The translations under genes and the position numbers were made by a program. DNA of 64,000 nt from Lachnospiraceae bacterium (lineage in GTDB: Bacteria > Bacillota > Clostridia > Lachnospirales > Lachnospiraceae), in the NCBI GenBank assembly GCA_017619615.1, contig JAFZRY010000032.1, positions 1-64,000 on the forward strand, given 5' to 3'. Below, piece after piece: positions 60,871 through 64,000 of the stretch. A model generated the notes under the pieces. That model ran no database searches and was not told the DNA's origin. It saw only the letters and a list, made by a program, of their open reading frames with translations. Position 1 is the stretch's first letter; every line of letters starts with the position of its first letter.

Positions 60871-63080
60871 GGCGTATCATCTCCTTGCGTATCAGTATGT
60901 TCCGTCGGTTCGTTTGTGTTCAGCACCGGTTTCCGTTCCGTTTCCTGTTTCTTTTTGATCCGCTCGATCTCGTCCTGGATCAGACTGCCGAAGCTCTTTT
61001 CATCCAGCTCCAGGCTCTGCCGCGCGGCCTCGGACTTGTCTGCGAAAGCATCGAAGATGGCCTGTTTTTCCGCCAGCAGGTCGGTGATCCGCTCGTCGAT
61101 GGTCTCATCGCAGAGCAGGCGGAAGACCAGGACGTTCCGGGTCTGGCCCATGCGGTAGGCGCGTGAGATGGCCTGGTTTTCCGTGGACGGCTTGAACTGC
61201 GGCTCGCAGATGATGACGACGCTCGCAGCCTGGATATTCAGCCCCGTGCCGCCGGACTGGATCTGCGCGGCCAGCACGGTACCTGCCGGCGCTTTCTCGA
61301 ATTCGTCCAGGATCTCCTGGCGCCGCGCGGGGGGCACGGAGCCGTTGATGGGCTGCAGGCAGCGGTCGCCCAGCAGTTCTGTGATGCGCCGCAGCGTCTC
61401 CAGGAAGAAGGAGAAGACGATGATCTTCCGCCCGTCCTCCGCCGCCTCGTCGATCAGTTCCCGCATGCGCCGCGCCTTGGACGAATGCGCCGGGTCCGGC
61501 GCGGTCCAGGAGACCCGCCGCGCCTGCGCGTAGCGGCCTTCCAGCACGTCGGCCTCGTACACTGCTTCCTCCGCCGGTTCCAGGTCGCACCATTCCCTGC
61601 TCTCGATCATTTCCGGCAGTTCGGCCAGCACGTCCTCGCGCTTCCGCCGGTAATACACCGGGGCGACCTTCAGCCGGAACTGCGGCGCGGACGCCATGTA
61701 TTCCATCCCGCTCACCTGCTCCGCCACCGCGGGGTTCAGCAGGCGGATCAGCGCGACCATCTCGTCCACGCGGTTTTCCAGCGCCGTGCCGGTCATGAAC
61801 AGCAGGCGGTCCGCGGCCTCGCTCAGCCGCTTCACGTTCTGCGTGCGGCGCGCCGCCGGGTTCTTGATGTAATGCGCTTCGTCCGCCACCAGCAGGCCGA
61901 GGCGGAAGCCCTCGGGCAGCAGCAGATGGCCGGTCGTCTCATAGGTCGTGACCGCCGCGCCGCCGCTCTTCAGCCAGCTCCGGAGCGCTTCTTTGCGCCC
62001 CTCGCCGTGGATGCGGGTGACGGACAGCCGGCTCTTGCTCTGGATCTCGCGGACCCAGTTCGTGAGCACGCTGGCGGGGCAGACCACCAGAAAATGCGTC
62101 GCGCCGGTGTTCCGCAGGGAGACCATGGCCGCGATGGCCTGCACGGTCTTGCCCAGGCCCATCTCATCGCCCAGCAGCACACGCTCCTGGTGCAGGATGT
62201 ATTTGACGCCCCATTCCTGATAGCGGCGCAGCTCGCAGAGCAGGCCGTCCGGGAAGCATTCCTCCTCGCTGATCTCCCGCGCGAGGTCCTCGGGCAGGCC
62301 GTAGACCGCATCGCTGCCGCCTATAAGGCCGGGGCAGATCTCTTCTAAAATGTTGAAAAAGCGGATGCTGTTCTGTTCAAAGTCCGCCCACGCGGCTTCG
62401 TCCGTCGTGTTCCGCAGGATGGCGGCGATCTTATCGTACGAGCCGCGCACGCCGCTGCCGTACGCGCCGCGGGACAGCTCCGTCAGCCGCCCGTACGCGC
62501 GCTCAGCCCGCTCCCGCTTCCCGCTGCCCGTGAACAGCCAGCCGATGCTTTTTGTGGCCGGCTCCAGGTCCGTGAGCAGCCCGGGCACTTCCTTCTCCGC
62601 CGCGGAAAAATGCGTGCACGCGTCCGTATATGGCCGGATCTGGCGGTACGCAGACAGCTGGCGGACCAGCGCCGAAGCGGACGGCGTCTTCTGATCGGTG
62701 CTCAGGCGGATCCGCACGGTCTCCGCGGTGTGGTCAGCCATTTCCTGCGCGATCCGTTTGATGGTCCGCGCCCCTTCGGGACTGATCCCGTTCACGGACG
62801 CGAGCTCCGCCGCGGAGGCCGTGAACACCTGCGCGATGTTCTCGAACCCCGCTTCCCGCAGCGCCCGGACCCGCAGGCCCAGTTTGTCGCGGTTCAGTTC
62901 CTCCACGGGGACCGTGCGCAGGATCTCCAGCGCCTCCGCCGTCTGCAGCGCCTTCGCCGCGGCGGCGATCGCCTCCCGCTCCTTGCCCGGCAGGTCCAGG
63001 ACCTGGCACAGCTTCGCCTGCAGGGATCTGTGCTCCTGAATCAGTTTTCTGGCGTCCTGCGCGGAAAATGTCCTGGCCAT
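60867..63080 (-). CDS. SNF2-family DEAD/DEAH helicase
   Basis: The 737-residue protein has an N-terminal helical region with a helix-hairpin-helix-like motif (ASVNGISPEGARTIKRIAQ near 90-110), then a SNF2 ATPase: motif I GDEMGLGKTVQA, motif II VADEAHYIKN, motif III LFMTGTALENR, and in the second lobe GGTGLNIQAASVVI and the arginine motif QAISRAYRMGQTRNVLVFRL. It would remodel or clear proteins from DNA. The ATG at 63080 is chosen because GGAGG lies 5 bases upstream. Stand-alone SNF2 proteins are often linked to DNA repair or phage defence; no nuclease or methylase gene is next to it. Confidence 0.9.
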   Translation of the reverse strand: MARTFSAQDARKLIQEHRSLQAKLCQVLDLPGKEREAIAAAAKALQTAEALEILRTVPVEELNRDKLGLRVRALREAGFENIAQVFTASAAELASVNGISPEGARTIKRIAQEMADHTAETVRIRLSTDQKTPSASALVRQLSAYRQIRPYTDACTHFSAAEKEVPGLLTDLEPATKSIGWLFTGSGKRERAERAYGRLTELSRGAYGSGVRGSYDKIAAILRNTTDEAAWADFEQNSIRFFNILEEICPGLIGGSDAVYGLPEDLAREISEEECFPDGLLCELRRYQEWGVKYILHQERVLLGDEMGLGKTVQAIAAMVSLRNTGATHFLVVCPASVLTNWVREIQSKSRLSVTRIHGEGRKEALRSWLKSGGAAVTTYETTGHLLLPEGFRLGLLVADEAHYIKNPAARRTQNVKRLSEAADRLLFMTGTALENRVDEMVALIRLLNPAVAEQVSGMEYMASAPQFRLKVAPVYYRRKREDVLAELPEMIESREWCDLEPAEEAVYEADVLEGRYAQARRVSWTAPDPAHSSKARRMRELIDEAAEDGRKIIVFSFFLETLRRITELLGDRCLQPINGSVPPARRQEILDEFEKAPAGTVLAAQIQSGGTGLNIQAASVVIICEPQFKPSTENQAISRAYRMGQTRNVLVFRLLCDETIDERITDLLAEKQAIFDAFADKSEAARQSLELDEKSFGSLIQDEIERIKKKQETERKPVLNTNEPTEHTDTQGDDTP

Positions 63081-63109
63081 ACCGTCCTCCCGGGTCTTCA
63101 TTCCCTACC

Positions 63110-63138
63110 AGTATACCAGTCCGCCTGCCGGTTGACAA
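63110..63138 (-). promoter_or_regulatory. promoter of the SNF2 helicase gene
   Basis: On the minus strand TTGTCA (63133-63138) and TATACT (63110-63115) are spaced by 17 bp. Its -35 box shares bases with the -35 box of the opposite promoter. Confidence 0.65.
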
Positions 63139-63160
63139 GCGCCCCTTCCGGCACTATGAT
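63132..63160 (+). promoter_or_regulatory. promoter of the gene at the right edge
   Basis: A perfect TTGACA (63132-63137) and TATGAT (63155-63160) are separated by 17 bp. The start codon is 28 bp downstream, with GGAGG between. Confidence 0.75.
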
Positions 63161-63187
63161 AATGGCATCGGTCAACCGGAGGCAGCA

Positions 63188-64000
63188 ATGGATTATCAGA
63201 GCAATACCGAATATGTTTTTATTCCGTTTTCTTACAACGACGAGCGCGTTTTTCTTCCTTTGGTCCGTAAAGTGGAGGACAGCGGGCTGTGGGATCCCGT
63301 TCAGGACAAGTTCGCCTATCTGCTGAAATATGTAGCGAACAAGATGGACAGCAATAACAGGGAAAACTGTCAGTGCTTTCATTTTATACTGAAAGACTCC
63401 AGCCGGGAACGCTGCGGCCTGGGCGGTGCCGAAGACTGGTTTTTGACGGAAAGAAAGCACAGCTTCGGAGGGAACAAAGAAAGGATCCGCTTTCAGATCA
63501 TGGGGACCCAGCTGTTCTGCTTCAGTTCGACGGTAGGGATCCTGGCTTTTCAGCTCCGTATGGAACGGGACGATCCTTTCTGGATATCCCACGCGCTGTA
63601 TCATCTCAAAAAAGTCTCCCGGGCTTACGTGTTTCAGGAAAGTCTCGGCGGGGAGGCAAGAACGACCCTGACCGAAATGGCCGGCAGGATCCTGAAAGAG
63701 TATGAAACCGCCAGCCCGGTCGAACTGTTTTATTTTGCCGACCCCATACAGGCCAGAGCTAATGTGCTGACTTTCCTGGAAGTGCATTCGCAGGAGGATT
63801 ACCGCAAAGAACTGTTCTATCTGCGGCACTGCTACGGCGAAAGATTTCCCTACTTTGAAGACAGAAAGGCGGAAGAAAAGGAGATCGCCAATTATACCAC
63901 CAACGTGACCTGGGGCGTGACTTCGGAAGCGCTGGTGGCGCTGGCCTGTCCGGACAACGGGCAGGAGGACTTTGTCCGGAAACGGTTTTATAACAATTTC
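63188..64000 (+). CDS. unrecognised protein, C-terminus off window
   Basis: At least 271 residues (MDYQSNTEYVFIPFSYNDER onward) with no signal peptide or known motif. Patterns such as VFIPFSYNDE, CFSSTVGILAFQLRME and NVTWGVTSEALVAL echo LYLIIPFSCNEDG, YYLGSCRFLFSF and the pre-membrane part of the 732-residue protein at 11411-13609, so the two may share a family. If so, this one should end in a helical region with two membrane helices beyond 64000. GGAGG lies before the ATG. Confidence 0.6.
   Translation, partial: MDYQSNTEYVFIPFSYNDERVFLPLVRKVEDSGLWDPVQDKFAYLLKYVANKMDSNNRENCQCFHFILKDSSRERCGLGGAEDWFLTERKHSFGGNKERIRFQIMGTQLFCFSSTVGILAFQLRMERDDPFWISHALYHLKKVSRAYVFQESLGGEARTTLTEMAGRILKEYETASPVELFYFADPIQARANVLTFLEVHSQEDYRKELFYLRHCYGERFPYFEDRKAEEKEIANYTTNVTWGVTSEALVALACPDNGQEDFVRKRFYNNF

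Overview
The window reads as a chromosome segment of a high-GC member of the Bacillota (class Clostridia), probably a gut or rumen anaerobe. The basis is the gene set (type-3 prolyl-tRNA synthetase, PPi-type phosphofructokinase, SpoIIE/STAS partner-switch proteins, DtxR/MntR regulator, DUF5711 and DUF3784 proteins, cellobiose phosphorylase, lipoprotein pullulanase), strong AGGAGG ribosome sites, and GC-rich third codon positions in the core genes. No tRNA, rRNA or CRISPR array was seen. Species cannot be named from the sequence alone.

Layout. 1-4.7 kb: sugar uptake and cellobiose phosphorolysis (partial solute-binding lipoprotein, LacI-type regulator, GH94 phosphorylase) with two matching LacI operators. 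4.8-10.1 kb: a leftward run of small enzymes (GNATs, TIGR04076, nucleotidyltransferase, methyltransferase-GNAT fusion, TfoX-N, nitrilase-family amidohydrolase, DUF3784). 10.2-16.2 kb: a lower-GC accessory stretch (CDP-alcohol transferase, ThiT-like protein, a 732-residue GNAT/membrane protein, BspA-type LRR protein, CAT-like acetyltransferase, Sm-like protein), punctuated by two decayed copies of the rlmD 3' end. 16.2-19.9 kb: rlmD, yhaM-like nuclease and an HtrA-like protein lacking catalytic residues. 20.1-27.5 kb: rightward tatD, rsmA, DUF5711, histidine kinase, response regulator, Sel1-repeat protein and L,D-transpeptidase-like protein.

27.6-32.0 kb: metalloregulator, CYTH protein, nth, a 42-residue membrane peptide, trmL and proS. 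32.3-37.5 kb: a leftward ABC exporter operon containing a 760-residue anchored protein. 37.7-41.2 kb: ddl, a STAS protein and a SpoIIE phosphatase fused to an RsbW-like ATPase. 41.4-52.2 kb: pfp, THUMP methyltransferase, rdgB, an esterase, dgt, dnaG and a pyrimidine nucleoside salvage group (deoC, cdd, pdp). 52.2-54.3 kb: an AT-rich islet with an IS3 remnant and an amber-interrupted secreted protein. 54.4-60.3 kb: a MATE transporter fused to an RsbW-like ATPase, a ClC channel/antiporter with an apparently leaderless promoter, and pullulanase. 60.4-64.0 kb: an SNF2 helicase, a small partner gene and a divergent unknown gene that runs off the window.

The most unusual points are the repeated rlmD 3' ends, each followed by a different cargo gene, which looks like stepwise insertion at a conserved gene end; the MATE-ATPase fusion; the partner-switch phosphatase-kinase fusion next to a STAS protein; and the in-frame amber codon in the secreted islet protein.
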